A stretch of DNA of 64,000 nucleotides from Anniella stebbinsi (Eukaryota > Chordata > Lepidosauria > Squamata > Anniellidae), in contig JARDYH010000004.1 in NCBI GenBank assembly GCA_029215795.1, positions 33,980,001 through 34,044,000 of the forward strand, given 5' to 3'. The first letter of the stretch is position 1, and each line of letters opens with the position of its first letter. The notes beneath the pieces were generated by a model, which saw only the letters and a list, made by a program, of their open reading frames with translations, did not search any database and was not told the origin of the DNA. Position numbers and translations under genes: made by a program. Positions 45,651 through 57,203 of this stretch are shown in pieces.

Positions 45651-46576
45651 CAGAGTAATAGGGCATATTAGGTCTTTCCTGGGCTCTTGATAATAACTGC
45701 AGAAGAATAGGATGTGTAAGCTGGACTCCACCTCAGTGTTTAAATAAACCTGGATGTGGAAGAAAGTGAAAGTGACGGTTTGTCCATTCCTAGTTTGGGG
45801 TGGGAACAGCAGGTGTGTCCCATCAGCATTTTTTTTCAGCGATTGCTTTTAGCGCGATTGCAGTTTTTGTGAAACACTGATCTCACTGTGGTTCCCAAGT
45901 GACACCACATTTGCTATGCAGTGTCATGACATTCTGTCAGTACATGATCCCTGATTGGCTGGAGTTACCCATGAAGACTAAACAGGAAGTAGGGGCAATT
46001 ATGAAAAGAAAAAAATGCCAAAGTACCAGCAGAGAGGCGAAATAAGGGCATAGAAAAGGACAGAAAAATACATTCTCACAATTTAGGTTGTTTTTTTCTC
46101 CTCTCTGTCTCAAGGAAATAGACCTCCCCCATCCCAAAGACACTACTTTCAAATTAAAAACTGATATAGGAGAACAGTTGATGCAGCCCTAATATTCACA
46201 GCTGAACATGATGTTAGCACAATTTCTCCATATTATAATTTATTTCCCAAGCCCTTTTACTGACATGTTTATCATTGCATAGTTAAAGATCACTGTTCTG
46301 TCTTGGTCTTTTAAAATGATCTTCAAAACTTTCATTGACAAGGAATTTCTAACACACAACAAGAAAAAAGTCCTGAACACTAAGCCACTCAGAAATGGAA
46401 TAGCATCTTAGAAAAGAGCTTTGATGCAGCCTTTCCAATGAGAAAATGAAAAGCCAAGTTCAATAAAGAACAGTTTATCCATTAAAGGACGTGACATGAG
46501 TGGAAAGAGCCACCTTTCAATGGAAGGAACTATTTAATGTAGCCATTTAAGTGGGACACAATTAGAGCTCAGTTAC

Positions 46577-46624
<48 letters not shown>

Positions 46625-47179
46625 TAAAGCTGAGGTTTGCCAAGTCAGGCCAAGTCAGACTTTGATTGGCTTGAGCATTTGAAGACCTTTGTGAAGATTC
46701 ATCTTTGTGAAGATGTTCATAGCAATTTCACAGCTTCTGTGGCAAACATCTCTGATTTCCCTAGATGAGCAGAGGTTAATCTCTGCCTTCTGGAATGAGT
46801 TAGTGATATATCCCTCATGTGTTGTATCCTGTATTCAGATCATCGTACATCTGCTGTTCTGTTTCTGTTGAAGTAGAATGTACTTTACCTGTACATTGAT
46901 TCAAGACTGTCATTGTGGCGTGTGTGTGTGTGTGTGTGTGTGTGCATATTCTTTTAAACAGGGGGAAAGCTGTATATAGAGATTATACAGATATAAAAAA
47001 TGAATGATAGTCTATCAACAACAGGACACAAGCACATTCATTCTCTGGTCATGACAAAAGTTGTCATGAAAATTACCAGTATTCTTTAAAATAGTACTCG
47101 GAGAGGCAATGAAGTTTACCAATAGTTGCAAGGAAAATGAACAGGTAGCTAAATTTAATGTTGTGGATTATGCTCTATG
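45651..47179. other. Intronic sequence with (CT)n and (GT)n
   Basis: A pure (CT)n tract at 46580-46621 (~21 repeats) and (GT)n at 46921-46944. At 45725-45800 the words gtggaagaaagtgaaagtga and gtttgtccattcctag recall a family F end. No gene is supported. Confidence 0.45.
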
Positions 47180-47409
47180 TTTGTTTGTTTATTTATTTAT
47201 TACATTTATTTCCCGCCTTTTTTCCTCCAAGGAACCCAAGGCAATGTGCATAATCCTCCTCCTCCTCTCCATTTTATCCTCACAACAACACCCCTGTGAG
47301 GTAGGTTGGGCTGAGAGTCTGTGACTGGCCCAGTGATCTTCCATGGCCAAGTGGGAACTAGAACCGGGATCTCCCAACTCCCAGTCCAACACTCTAGCCA
47401 CTACACCAA
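47180..47409 (-). mobile_element. tRNA-derived SINE (CORE/MIR-like), antisense
   Basis: On the minus strand it begins tggtgtagtggctagagtgt, an A-box-like region (plus 47381-47400). The B box GGTTCTAGTTCC is at plus 47354-47365 (consensus GGTTCRANNCC). The conserved body follows with ggccagtcacagactctcag and cctacctcacaggggtgttg. The tail ends gcgggaaataaatgtaat and (AATA)n. This layout matches a Pol III-transcribed SINE with a LINE-derived tail. The mobilising LINE is presumably the L2 clade. Confidence 0.8.
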
Positions 47410-47944
47410 ACTGTTAGCAGGTTGATTTGCATATTTTAAGATTTAAAACAGCACTATAGAGTTGCCAATAACAGTGCATGCTAAAGCAGTGTGCATGGTA
47501 ACTATGATTTCACAGCTGAAAGATCTGGATCCATTCCACAGATCACTACATGCATTAGTGCATAGTGATGTAGTGTTGGTATTCTGTCTGGGAGATTGGG
47601 GAAAGTGGTGTGTGGATCTGGTCTCCTTCTCTCCTTCTAAATAGGCCATTGGTGCTGATATGGCTGAATATGTCTCTTCATCATTGTTTATAAAGTCCAA
47701 GTTCAACAAAGGAACAAAACACAGCCCCAGGTGCTGGATATGGGGGGATGGGGGTTCAGCAAGTTGAACTACCTTTGTGCAGAAAGCTGTGGGTAGAGCA
47801 TTATCTCTGCTGTGTCATGCCCTCTGCCATAATGTAGAATTCAGATTTATCTGAACAGCATCTGAAGTAGAATACTATCTTCAAGGATGCAGGCCACATG
47901 CTGCTGTGCTCTGTGATGGATGATGCAGAATGTTCCTTCACAGA
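47410..47944. other. Unannotated intronic sequence
   Basis: No feature is recognised. Short frames only. Confidence 0.4.
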
Positions 47945-48225
47945 CTATGGAATTCACCACTTTAAGTGGTACTGATGGCTTCAAAATGGGATTAGACAAA
48001 TCCATAGTGGACAAGGCTATTCATGGCTACTAGTCATGATAGCTATATTTCCACCTCCTGGATCAGAGGCGTTATGCTTCTCAATACCAGTTGATGAGGA
48101 ACATGAGCAGGAAGGTGCTACCACATTCATGTCCTGCTTGTGGGCTTCCCATAAGAATCTGGTTGATCACTGTAGGAACAGAATGCAGGACTTGCTTTTC
48201 ATCGTATCCAACATGACTCTTATTC
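47945..48225 (+). mobile_element. CR1-superfamily LINE 3' fragment, sense
   Basis: tggcttcaaaatgggattag, gctattcatggctactagtc, gcttctcaataccagttga and gtcctgcttgtgggcttcc follow the tail order of 10440-11585. Decayed. Confidence 0.6.
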
Positions 48226-48364
48226 TGTAATCAATCTACAGACTGCCTGACTATATTGTCCTCTGTGGGCTCACCACTATCAAATCAACCTTCATTAAGG
48301 ACTCCAAATTTCCACATATCCATGTCTGTCAGGCAAACTGATCTTTTACTCCATACATGTGGTT

Positions 48365-49170
48365 TTCTCATTTTCTGATATTTATTTGTTAATTAATTAA
48401 TTCAGTAATTACTCTGATCTGCAGTTAAAAAAAAACCTTCTAGGGCAGCTTGCAATCAATATAACACACACAAAAAATCACAATAAAAAATAAATCCAAA
48501 TACAATTAAAACAACAGAGCACTAAAACAAATCAACAGAATAAAAATGGAACACTCTAGAAAAAACCTGGCTAGGTAGACAAGTCTTTGCCTAGCCCTAG
48601 AAAGACACGAGAGTTGATGCTAGGTGAGCCTCTCTTGGAAGAGCATTCCACAGATGGGTTATCACTTCTGAGAAGCCCTTTTCTTCAGTCAACTCCCAAC
48701 CCCCATCACCACCTAACCCTTGAAGATGAGGGCACCAATAAGGACCTCAAAAGACCTTAGCATTTGGGTAAGTTGATATGGGACTAGCTTGAACTTCAGA
48801 TACCTAGCATATAAAGCTTAAAATCGGGGATGTGAAAGTTCTGGCTCTCTTTGGCATGCCACTCCCATTAGCAGTAGCCACCTTGATTATGGTAATTGAA
48901 GGCTAAAACATCCAGAGGGCCACCAGTTGTCTTCTCCCTGCTTTAAAGGTAAGCACCGCAATTTTGACTTGTGATTGGAAATGGTAACTATGCAGCTAGT
49001 ACTGGTCATTGATTTCTCAGCTGTGTTTTGGACCACCTGCTGCTGTCACCTGCATTTTCGGAGAAGTCTTCAAAGGTAGCCCCACATATAATGCTTTGTC
49101 TAATCTAGATGTTACCAGTGCACGGATAACATCCGTGGACAGGAGTAGTTGCAGATAGTCTACCAACCTT
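48365..49170 (-). mobile_element. L2-like LINE 3' end, antisense, decayed
   Basis: ttatttgttaattaattaat, tctagggcagcttgcaatc (reversed tail), then gacaagtctttgcctagccc, cattccacagatgggttatc, and near 49020 tgtgttttggaccacctgct resemble antisense L2 3' sequences elsewhere. No clean frame remains. Confidence 0.5.
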
Positions 49171-49249
49171 AGTTAGTGAAAAGTATTTCATGATACACTA
49201 AACTTACTACAAAACATAGAGTCACTGCCATGAGCAGAGTTGGAGTGAG

Positions 49250-49291
49250 CAGTCTCTCTCTCTCTCTCTCTCTCTGTATGTGTGTGTGTGC
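49250..49291 (+). repeat. (TC)n-(TG)n compound microsatellite
   Basis: About twelve TC repeats followed by a short TG run. Confidence 0.8.
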
Positions 49292-49439
49292 AGGTTAACT
49301 CAGGTTGCTTGGAACCCTTTTCTATCTGTTTGACCTGAGCAACCAGCACTTCAACAAAGATGCACTGTAACTCTCGGATCTGTGGAAGAAGGACCAGAAC
49401 CCCAACCTCTAGGTTTTCCAGGTCAATTGTTTCAAATGG

Positions 49440-49572
49440 CCATCTTCCTATGTTTTATTGCTATTTTAATAATGTGTACCATGTGTTTAACCAGTTTTAT
49501 GTATTTTATCATATTTTATATTTACTGCTGTTCCCCGCCTCAATCCAAATGGAGAGGCAGTTAAGAAATAAT

Positions 49573-49603
<31 letters not shown>

Positions 49604-49610
49604 TAGAGAA
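49440..49610 (+). mobile_element. L2 LINE 3' tail, sense, with (TAA)n
   Basis: catcttcctatgttttattg leads to ttccccgcctcaatccaaatgg, the sense version of the tail seen reversed at 4854 and 12085. It ends in gagaggcagttaagaaataa and (TAA)n. Confidence 0.65.
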
Positions 49611-49766
49611 CTAAGTGGCCAGTTGATCACCTATTTATTCTAGATTTGAAGCACCCATGAACTCTTTCAGTGCACAAAAAGTGGTTTTGTGATCGTAGTG
49701 AAAAATTGCTTCTCATTTCCTTAAGGCTCTTGCAATTTCTGCTTGTGGCAGAAATGTATAGGGTTT

Positions 49767-49807
<41 letters not shown>

Positions 49808-51774
49808 TCCTGCTAAAGCAACAGTGCCTTGACAACACTCACTACTGAAAACATCACTTAACATGACAAACAACCTGTAATAGCTCGAGTGAAAATACAG
49901 GGTTAGACAGGTACAGAGATAATGTATGAAGAATGTGCTGAGCAAATAACAGCCTTTTGAGAATCAACATTAGCATAATTGCTAAACATGGATAATTGCT
50001 GAAATAGCATTTGCTGGCTTCGTTTATATTTCCAACTGCTACGTTTTCTCTTCCACCCTGCATAACATTCTACTAGAAGCAGGAATCCAGCATTAGTAGA
50101 GAGTCATCAGGAGGGAATTGGCACCATCCAAACGCTGGAGGCAACAAGAGGGATAAATTTGTTAAACAAGTTGGAATCCAACTATCCTTTTAGTCTTAGG
50201 TTGTCATTTCCAGCATTCTATGCTTTGTTAAAATCCATATGCAGCACCATCTTCTCAGTCAATACTTGATAAGGCTGGACATTTTTGAATCAATTCCTAT
50301 TGATTTCCTTCTACTGAAATAGGATAAGAAGGTGGCAGATACAATGAACATTTAGTAGAGTGTATTGAACCAGTCCAAGAGCTGGCAGAAACTTGGCCAT
50401 AAAACAAGAGAAACAAATGTAAAAACATGCAGAGGAAACCTTGGCCACGACTACCCTAATAAGCCATCATTTTCTTTCATTTTAAAAAAGCATTTGGCCA
50501 TTGCATTAGTAAGAGCCAATCAAGGGAGCCAATGCAATTGAAAAGGCAAACAAATGGAGGTATATAAATATCTAAACATTTCTCCAGAAGGCAGAGAATA
50601 ACAAACTGTGGGTCACTGACAACAAAAATATACGTGCAACTCCCGTTCCCCAACCCCACCCCCAGCAAGGACTTTTTCCAGAGTTCTCTTTCATATTTAA
50701 ATCTCTGTGACAGAACAGCTGGAGGAGGCAAGTATGCCATCAGTCACAAATGTAAGTGGTCCATGCCGCATCCCATGCTGAACATTGGCAGCATTGCATC
50801 TGCCTCTCACTTCAATGGAACTTGATTGCATTGAACAATGAATGTCTGGGCATGCTGAAGGAGCTTCGCATGCAGCAGAACACAGTCCATTTGGATGGAG
50901 CATGAGCACCTTTTTGAAAGAAATGAATTCAATTAATTTGGACGTGAAGTGGCCAATCTGTGCATGCAATATGGCCAGCTCCACAAACAAGGAGCACATG
51001 GGCTAGGCATGTGGTAGAAAGTAGGGCTCCTTAATGAAAGGCAATGATGGGGCAAAATGCCCCATGCTTTCACAAAACTCCATCGGCTCTAGCTGGCCAT
51101 GGGATTCCTGTGCACATGCAGGGCTTTTGACTACAGTCAAGGGACACAATCCAGCAACAGCTGTTCACAACATGAAAGCTATGCAACCTAAGTTAGAGAT
51201 AATTGAGACTGCAACTATAATTTTATGTCTATGATTAGAGAAAATGGGACTGTGCTGTGCTCCTTACCCTGTTAATGTCTGTGTGTTGAGTGTCTGAGGT
51301 TTCTGCATGATCTGGAACTCTCTACAATAAAGGTTCCAGATGCCTATGCGCATAGATTTCTATGTGCATAGCGTACCTACTTCAGACGTCCATACTCAGC
51401 ATATGGATATCTCGGACTGGGGAAATGTGCAATGTCAGGGGCAAAGCCATCAGTGCAATCTCTTCTTCCCCTTAATCTTGCTGAGTTGCCTTAAAACCAT
51501 GTATCCTACTGAGCAAAGTGGGATATAGTTTTGAATAAGAATCCTGAGGATCAACTGCATTCCATTGCTTTCATATACCATTGTTTGAAGATCACCTAGC
51601 TGTGACTTTGACATCCTTCACACACAGCATGGTCACATGGGAACTGAGTCCCATGGGTATGATCTCACATTGCTGAGGAATCTGTGAGAATGTCACAAGT
51701 GCATGGGTGGGATAGACTGGTACCTCACAAGTAGGGGGGTTTCAACTGGATGTAAAAGACACATTTTATTGATT
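49611..51774. other. Intronic sequence with (AG)n
   Basis: A pure (AG)n tract at 49770-49804. A GC-richer stretch at 50750-51240 with words such as catgctgaaggagcttcgc may be a diverged repeat but was not assignable. No exon is supported. Confidence 0.4.
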
Positions 51775-52140
51775 TATTTCATTTTATTTATTACATTTCT
51801 ATACTACCCAGTAGCCAAAGCTCTCTGGGCAGTTCACAAAAGTTAAAACCTAAAAATACAACATGATAAACTATCAAAACTTTTAATCAGCCTAGAACCA
51901 AAGTAAAAACCAGAGAAATAGCCAGCAGCAGTGTGAAGATCAAAGAACACAGTACCACATTTAAAAACCTATCTGAAAGCCTAAAAGCCCTGGGGAAAGA
52001 AACAGGTCTTCACCTGGCACTGAAAAGACCACAATGTGGGTGCCCAGCAGCCTCTCTGGAGGGAAGGGTACATTCCACATCTAGGATGCCACCACTGAAA
52101 AGTCCCTCTCTTTAATAGCCACTCACTTCAGGGTTGCTAG
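51775..52140 (-). mobile_element. L2-like LINE 3' end, antisense
   Basis: tttcattttatttattacat, then tagccaaagctctctgggca, is the reversed tail hairpin. It is followed by aacaggtcttcacctggcac and gaaaagtccctctctttaat, as in 3264-3775. Confidence 0.6.
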
Positions 52141-52804
52141 TTTCAATATTCACATGTATTCTCCAGTAGCTTGAGAACATGCTCCCTTGCTGCAGGATGT
52201 GGGTGGATGTGTGTGATGTGTGTACACACCCTCTCACCAAAGGTAGGAGTAATGTTTCTTGGGATTTACAATACTTTGCTCATAGGGAACTTAAACTTTA
52301 AGACAATCTCACGGATGTGACTTGCACAACTCCATATCCAGGAAAGAAATATATAGATTATGGTTTGCTAAGAGCTGGGAGAAGAAGATGTAAAAGGCTC
52401 TTACTTTTCGAAGATGTGCTAGAGAGCAACATGGCACAGTTCTAAAACTGCCTGGAAGTCAAGACAGTGCATTTTTCAAACTGGAATGATTTCATTTATC
52501 CTCAGTATTGCCTTCCAATGTGCAGATGCTTAATCTCTGAAGAGGAGGGATTCTATAAACTCTTGCTTGAATGCACAGGAATGCAGGGTTGAATAATGCA
52601 AACAATTTATTTTTCAGGGGTGGGGAAATGTCCTTAGCTTTCAACATTTCTGATGCAGGCCAAATATCTTTAAAATGCTGGTAGCCAAAAGCTTCAAAAC
52701 ATGATTGAAATATTCCTTGTGGAAATGCTAAATATTTCCTTTGAACATGTGCTAAAAATGATATTTAAAATATGTTCCATTACTTTCTCTGGGATTGGTT
52801 TGAT
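52141..52804. other. Unannotated intronic sequence
   Basis: No feature is recognised. Confidence 0.4.
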
Positions 52805-53408
52805 TAGGGGTGTGCATGCCAAAAAATATCATCATTTATCATTATCATCATTTTGGACCAAAAAAATTATTGTCTTCATTCATATCGTACGTGATCAGTA
52901 TCGTCTTCACGATAATTATTGTGAAAAAATGATATTTTTTGCAGCCCTATTTTTAAAGAAAATAATGCCTATAACTTCTGTATTTTAAAAGTTAGAGCCT
53001 TGAAACTTGGTCACAGTGCTTATGGGGTATGCCTAACTATGTGTATGAAATTTGAGATCGATCCCTCCAACCCTCGATTTTATATGAATTTTTAAAAGAT
53101 CGTTTCTGTTCTGACAGATCTGAATGAACGCACATGGCGAGCTGTCATTCTGATCTGTCAGAACTGAAACAATCTTTAATAAATTTATATAAAATCGAGG
53201 GTTGGAAGGATCGATCGCAAATTGGGCACATATGTGTAGTACATGTATATTTATATGGCAGTCCAATAAAACAATAAAATTGCCCGAAAATTATTGTCTC
53301 CGATGATTATTGTAGGTTTTTCTATTGTATCGTCATCATTAAACACATGCATGATAACGACCTTATCATATCATTATCGTACATGTTAACGATACGATAC
53401 ACATCCTA
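52805..53408. mobile_element. Foldback DNA transposon (hAT-like termini), copy 2
   Basis: The left end is taggggtgtgcatgcc. The right end reads cgatacgatacacatccta, giving imperfect inverted termini. The left arm is an AT-rich (tcatcattatc) stretch. The core is a ~150-base stem (gagatcgatccctccaaccc ... gagggttggaaggatcgat) around gaatgaacgcacatggcg. The eight bases before the element are GGTTTGAT; after it only ggttt is seen before an L1 poly-T begins, which may have split the TSD. Non-coding. Confidence 0.6.
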
Positions 53409-53410
53409 GG

Positions 53411-54060
53411 TTTTTTTTTTTTTATAATATTTTATTTTTCAACATAATACAACATAAAACAACATAAAACACAATATATAATCCACATACCCCTTGTGCA
53501 CCCCTCCCCCCAGGAGACCTTCAATTATTCATTATTCCTCTTTCCAAAATTGTAAAGACTCTTCTGAAGGTATTTGCCCCTTCCCCGTTCTTAATACATA
53601 TTCCAAAAAGGGGCTCCATATTTCTCCAAAATCATTCTTACTGGACATTCGCCTCTTTATTTTCATTTTACATGTCAGCTTATCATTAAGTGCCATATCC
53701 CACATTTCTTTATACCATTCTTCTATAGTATATATCCCTTGCCCTTTCCAATTTTTAGCAATCATTATTCTGACAGGAGCCAGGAGGTTGTTTATCAGTT
53801 CTCTCTTACTTATATTCTCATTTCCTTTATCCCATATTGCTAGTAGAGCCAGCTTTGGGCTTAATTCCAGTTTACTTCCAATTATTTCACTTATTTCTTT
53901 GAACACCCTTTCCCAATTTTTTTGTACATATTCACACACATCCCTAGTTTTGATTGACCAGCTGATATTATTGGTAACAGAAGCACAATCTTTGTGTCTG
54001 TCTGTAATCCTTTTTCTGAAATTAAAAGCTGGGATTGATCCAGACATTTCCTTACAGGAG
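53411..54060 (-). mobile_element. L1 LINE 3' end, antisense, 5'-truncated
   Basis: A T-run at 53411-53423 on the plus strand is the reversed poly(A) tail. The minus frame at 54047-53532 (171 residues) resembles the far C-terminal part of L1 ORF2, with SWSIKTRDVCEYVQKNWER, EISEIIGSKLELSP, LLAIWDKGN and IAKNWKGQGIYTIEEWYKEM. The RT core is missing. It sits directly against the right end of the foldback element. Confidence 0.75.
53532..54047 (-). pseudogene. L1 ORF2 C-terminal remnant
   Basis: 171 codons open from an internal Met. Content is as expected for the L1 ORF2 region after the RT: Trp/Lys-rich, with W-x-K near IAKNWKGQG and EEWYKEMWDMAL. The open frame suggests the insertion is not very old. 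It has no catalytic domain. Confidence 0.7.
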
Positions 54061-54984
54061 CATTGTCAGTAGATAGGGATGTAAAATTAATCAGTTCTAC
54101 ATAAATGTATAGGACCTTACCCAAATCACACCGCTGCAGCCAAACACATATTTGCATTCTGTGCTCTTGATTGGAAACCCTGACCAGATTGCACTACTAT
54201 GTCAAATTTTGCATTGAGTTTACCAGACCAGTATTGATCCTGTTGTGGTGTGAGATATACTCTAATTGTTACAATGGAAAATCAAGTAGCTGATTTATAT
54301 GACATTTCCTTTCTGAGAGGCTGACAAAAGGATAACATGAACCTCTGGTAGGTAGATGCATTGATTTCCCTGGTAGAAAATAAAAATAAAAAGATTACCA
54401 AGACTGCAGTCTTATATTCACTTACATGGGAATAAGCCCCATTGAAATTAATAGAGCTTATTTCTGAGTAGACCTACATAGCACTGAACTGTAAAACAAT
54501 GTGCTCTTTCTCAATAGCTTTGGCTTTGTTTTCACTTTTGTTTTAAATCTCATTTGATATGGATTTCAAAATTCTATTAATTCCTATAGAACAACTTCTT
54601 TTCATCCTCTTTGGGCTGTCACCTTTCTGTTGGACAGAGGCAGAGAGCTCAGGTCTGTCACTAAATTTGGTTACAAAGGCATGCCCAAATCACACTTCCG
54701 GGAACTAAACACAGACCCAGACACAACCTGTGATTGGGTATCTGCTTTATGTATGACATCAGAATGGATTCTTCCCGTTCTTTTACCCCTATTCTGTGTG
54801 AGTGTGTGCATGCATGTTTAAGCAAATGGCTTTAAGTACAAAAATGCAATCCACTTCGGTATTCTTTCTGAATTTCCTGTAGTGTATGGTGGGCTACAGA
54901 TGAGTGAAACAGTTCATATTAGCAAAAGAACCACTCTCTTGTCGAGAAAATTAGTACTGCATTTTCATTGTTTGTTGTCTTATT
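54061..54984. other. Intronic sequence with a family G repeat
   Basis: Family G at 54405-54500: gggaataagccccattgaaa, then agagcttatttctgagtaga. The remainder is unassigned. Confidence 0.45.
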
Positions 54985-55395
54985 TCTTTTATTATTTCTT
55001 TTATTCCATTTATATACCGCCCCACAGCTGAAGCTCTCTGGCCGATTTACAAAAATTTAAAACGTTGAACATTAAAACCACCAATGTACAAAATTTAAAA
55101 CAATAAAGCATAAAAACAAGTTAAAATTACAATATCCTTCTGGGTCAAAGCACAACAACAACACAACAACACAAAACCCTCATCATATGCTGTTAAATGC
55201 CTGGGAGAAGAGGAAAGTCTTGACCTGGCGCTGAAAAGATAACAATATTGGTGCCAGGTGAGCCTCTTTGGGGAGATCATTCCATAATTCCATAATTGCA
55301 GGGCCACCACTGAAAAGGCCCTCTCCCTTGTTTCCACCTCTGTGCTTCCCTCGGAGTAGGCAACTGGAGGATGACCTTGAGAGGACTTTGTCCAA
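54985..55395 (-). mobile_element. L2-clade LINE 3' end, antisense
   Basis: ccatttatataccgccccac, then gctgaagctctctggccga, is the reversed tail hairpin. The minus frame at 55395-55183 encodes the ORF end (PAIMELWNDLPKEAHLAP, FQRQVKTFLFSQAF), close to the L2 C-terminus. Confidence 0.7.
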
Positions 55396-55490
55396 AATAG
55401 CAGCTGAGAAATATTGGGCTGGATCCAGATGAAGTGACTAAGTGAGTTGAACTTACTTCCAATTGAAATCACTGAGTATTAAGTCATGAC

Positions 55491-55792
55491 TAGGGTGACT
55501 ATATGGAAAGGAGGTCAGGGATTGTGTATCTTTAAAAGTTGTATAGAAAAGGGGATTTCAGCAGGTGTCATTTGTACACATGCAGCACCTGCTGAAATCC
55601 CCTCTTCATCACAACAGTTAAAGCTGCAGGAGCACTGCCCTCTTTTGTATCTGGTCACTCTAGTATAGCTATTATAACTAGAGTGACCAGATACCAAAGA
55701 AGGCACGGCTCCTACAGCTTTAACTGTTGAGATGTAGGGAATTTCACCAGGTGCTGCATGCATACAAATGACACCTGCTGAAATTCCTACGG
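55491..55792. mobile_element. Family B hAT-type element, copy 5, right end lost
   Basis: Starts tagggtgactatatgg and follows family order through gcagcacctgctgaaatccc, a central ctggtcactctagtatag and gagtgaccagataccaaaga, to gacacctgctgaaattcc. There it breaks into the family E element at 55793, so the final ~60 bases are missing. Confidence 0.65.
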
Positions 55793-56065
55793 TGGTATCC
55801 AATGCTATTTGTGCACTGGCAGGACCCATTGCCGGCACAACAGGAAGCTAGTGCTTTTTAAAACAACCACAAACTAGCTAAAATGCTCATTTCCAGAATG
55901 GAAGAAGGCAGTGAACCTCCCAAAAGGAAGCTCCACTGATTTGCCCCATTCCAGAAATGGATGTTTTGGCTCATTGAACTAGAAAGCGCTGGCTTCCTAT
56001 TGCACGAGTGATGAGTCCTGCTGCCACAACTCAATCAGCAGAGGTGTCATGTCCATGCTGGAGAA
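55793..56065. mobile_element. Family E interspersed element, copy 2
   Basis: ggtggtatccaatgctattt, tgtgcactggcaggaccc, aagctccactgatttgcccc, ttccagaaatggatgttttg and gctgccacaactcaatcagc match 7961-8245. Its left edge interrupts a family B element. Confidence 0.5.
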
Positions 56066-56652
56066 CATCTCTTTCTATTAGGAGCTAGAGCTCCCAGAGA
56101 TGGATGATGCCATTGAATAATCTATATAAGGAAATTTGGGGTCCCTGGGCCCTCAAAGGAGAGGACCACAGGGCCATCCCCACAGGAAGAGGGGAGCTCT
56201 GCTTCAGAAAGAAAGGCCCAGAGAGTGTTGTTGCCTTATGAGTCTAATCATCAGGATTCCTGTAGGAAGTGCCCAACTGCAAGGAAGGACTCCTCATGAC
56301 CAGAGAGCGCCAATATACAGCAGCTAAGCTCTAGGTGGGACTCAGTAGGCTTTGGTGTTAAAAGCCTTCAGTGTCTACCTAGCCAGTGCTAGAAATAATG
56401 TCATTCTTCCAGCCTCTGTGTCTTCTTTCTTGCCTCCTGAACCTTGTCCTGTGATTGTTCTTTGCTACTGACCCTTGGACTCCTCCTTGACTCTGCTTCT
56501 TGACTTTGTAATGTATTTGACTACCTGTATTTTGACCTCTTTCTGCTTTCTTGACCTCTCCTGCCTTAGCCTGACCCTACATATCTGACTGCTTGCCTGT
56601 GCTTTGACCTTTGTTTATTTCATTACCTTGCTTCTTGGTTAATCCTTTCACT
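56066..56652. other. Unannotated sequence with TTGAC-rich stretch
   Basis: Between about 56475 and 56615 the word CTTGAC or TTTGAC recurs roughly ten times, a degenerate short-period pattern of unknown origin. No gene is recognised. Confidence 0.4.
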
Positions 56653-56777
56653 AAGGCAAAATCTACACTACTGCTTTAAAACAGTTTATAATGGTTTGTT
56701 GGGGCCCATGACACACTCCATATACAGTTTTCAGAATGTTTTCAAAGTGTTATATCCTGCTTGTTGTATATCTGACT
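56653..56777. mobile_element. Family D short element, copy 2
   Basis: ggcaaaatctacactactgc, then ttggggcccatgacacactc and atatacagttttcagaatg, match 7238-7377. The right terminus is degraded. Confidence 0.5.
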
Positions 56778-56830
56778 TAAGAGTTTGTTGCAGCCAAAGC
56801 AGGGCAGGAGATACAAAAGCCAAAATAGAT

Positions 56831-57203
56831 ACTGGTGATCATATGAAAAGGAGGACAGGGCTTTTGTATCTTTAACAGTTGTATAGAAAAGGGGATTTCA
56901 GTAGGTGTCATTTGTATGCATGCAGTACCTGGTGAAATTCCCTCTACATCTCAACAAAGCTGTAGGAGCTCTGTCCTCTTTGGTATCTGGTCACTCTAGT
57001 TATAATAGCTATACTAGAGTGACCTCTTCTGTAGAGTGACCAGATACAAAAGAGGTTAGGGCTCCTGCAGATTTAACTGTTGTGATGAAGAACGAATTTC
57101 ACCAGGTGCTGCATGCATACAAATGACATCTGCTGACATTCCCTTTTCAATACAACTGTTAAAGATACAGGAGCCATGTCCTCCTTTTCATATGGTCACC
57201 CAA
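56831..57203. mobile_element. Family B hAT-type palindromic element, copy 6
   Basis: The left end is actggtgatcatatgaaaag and the right end cttttcatatggtcaccc, inverted. Both half-units (gtatctttaacagttgtata ... ; ...caatacaactgttaaagatac) are present. The centre contains a duplicated tctagttataatagctata / actagagtgacc segment, making this copy the longest of the uninterrupted ones. Confidence 0.7.

Noticed and set aside
47354..47400. A functional tRNA gene
   Set aside because: A- and B-box-like motifs are present but there is no cloverleaf or acceptor stem, and the sequence continues into a SINE body and tail.
53928..53950. A second foldback-element terminus (acacatccctag) inside the L1
   Set aside because: The L1 frame reads straight through it and no other element sequence accompanies it, so it is chance similarity.
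53532..54047. A 171-codon ORF as a host gene
   Set aside because: Its content resembles the end of L1 ORF2 and it is followed by a reversed poly(A) tail.
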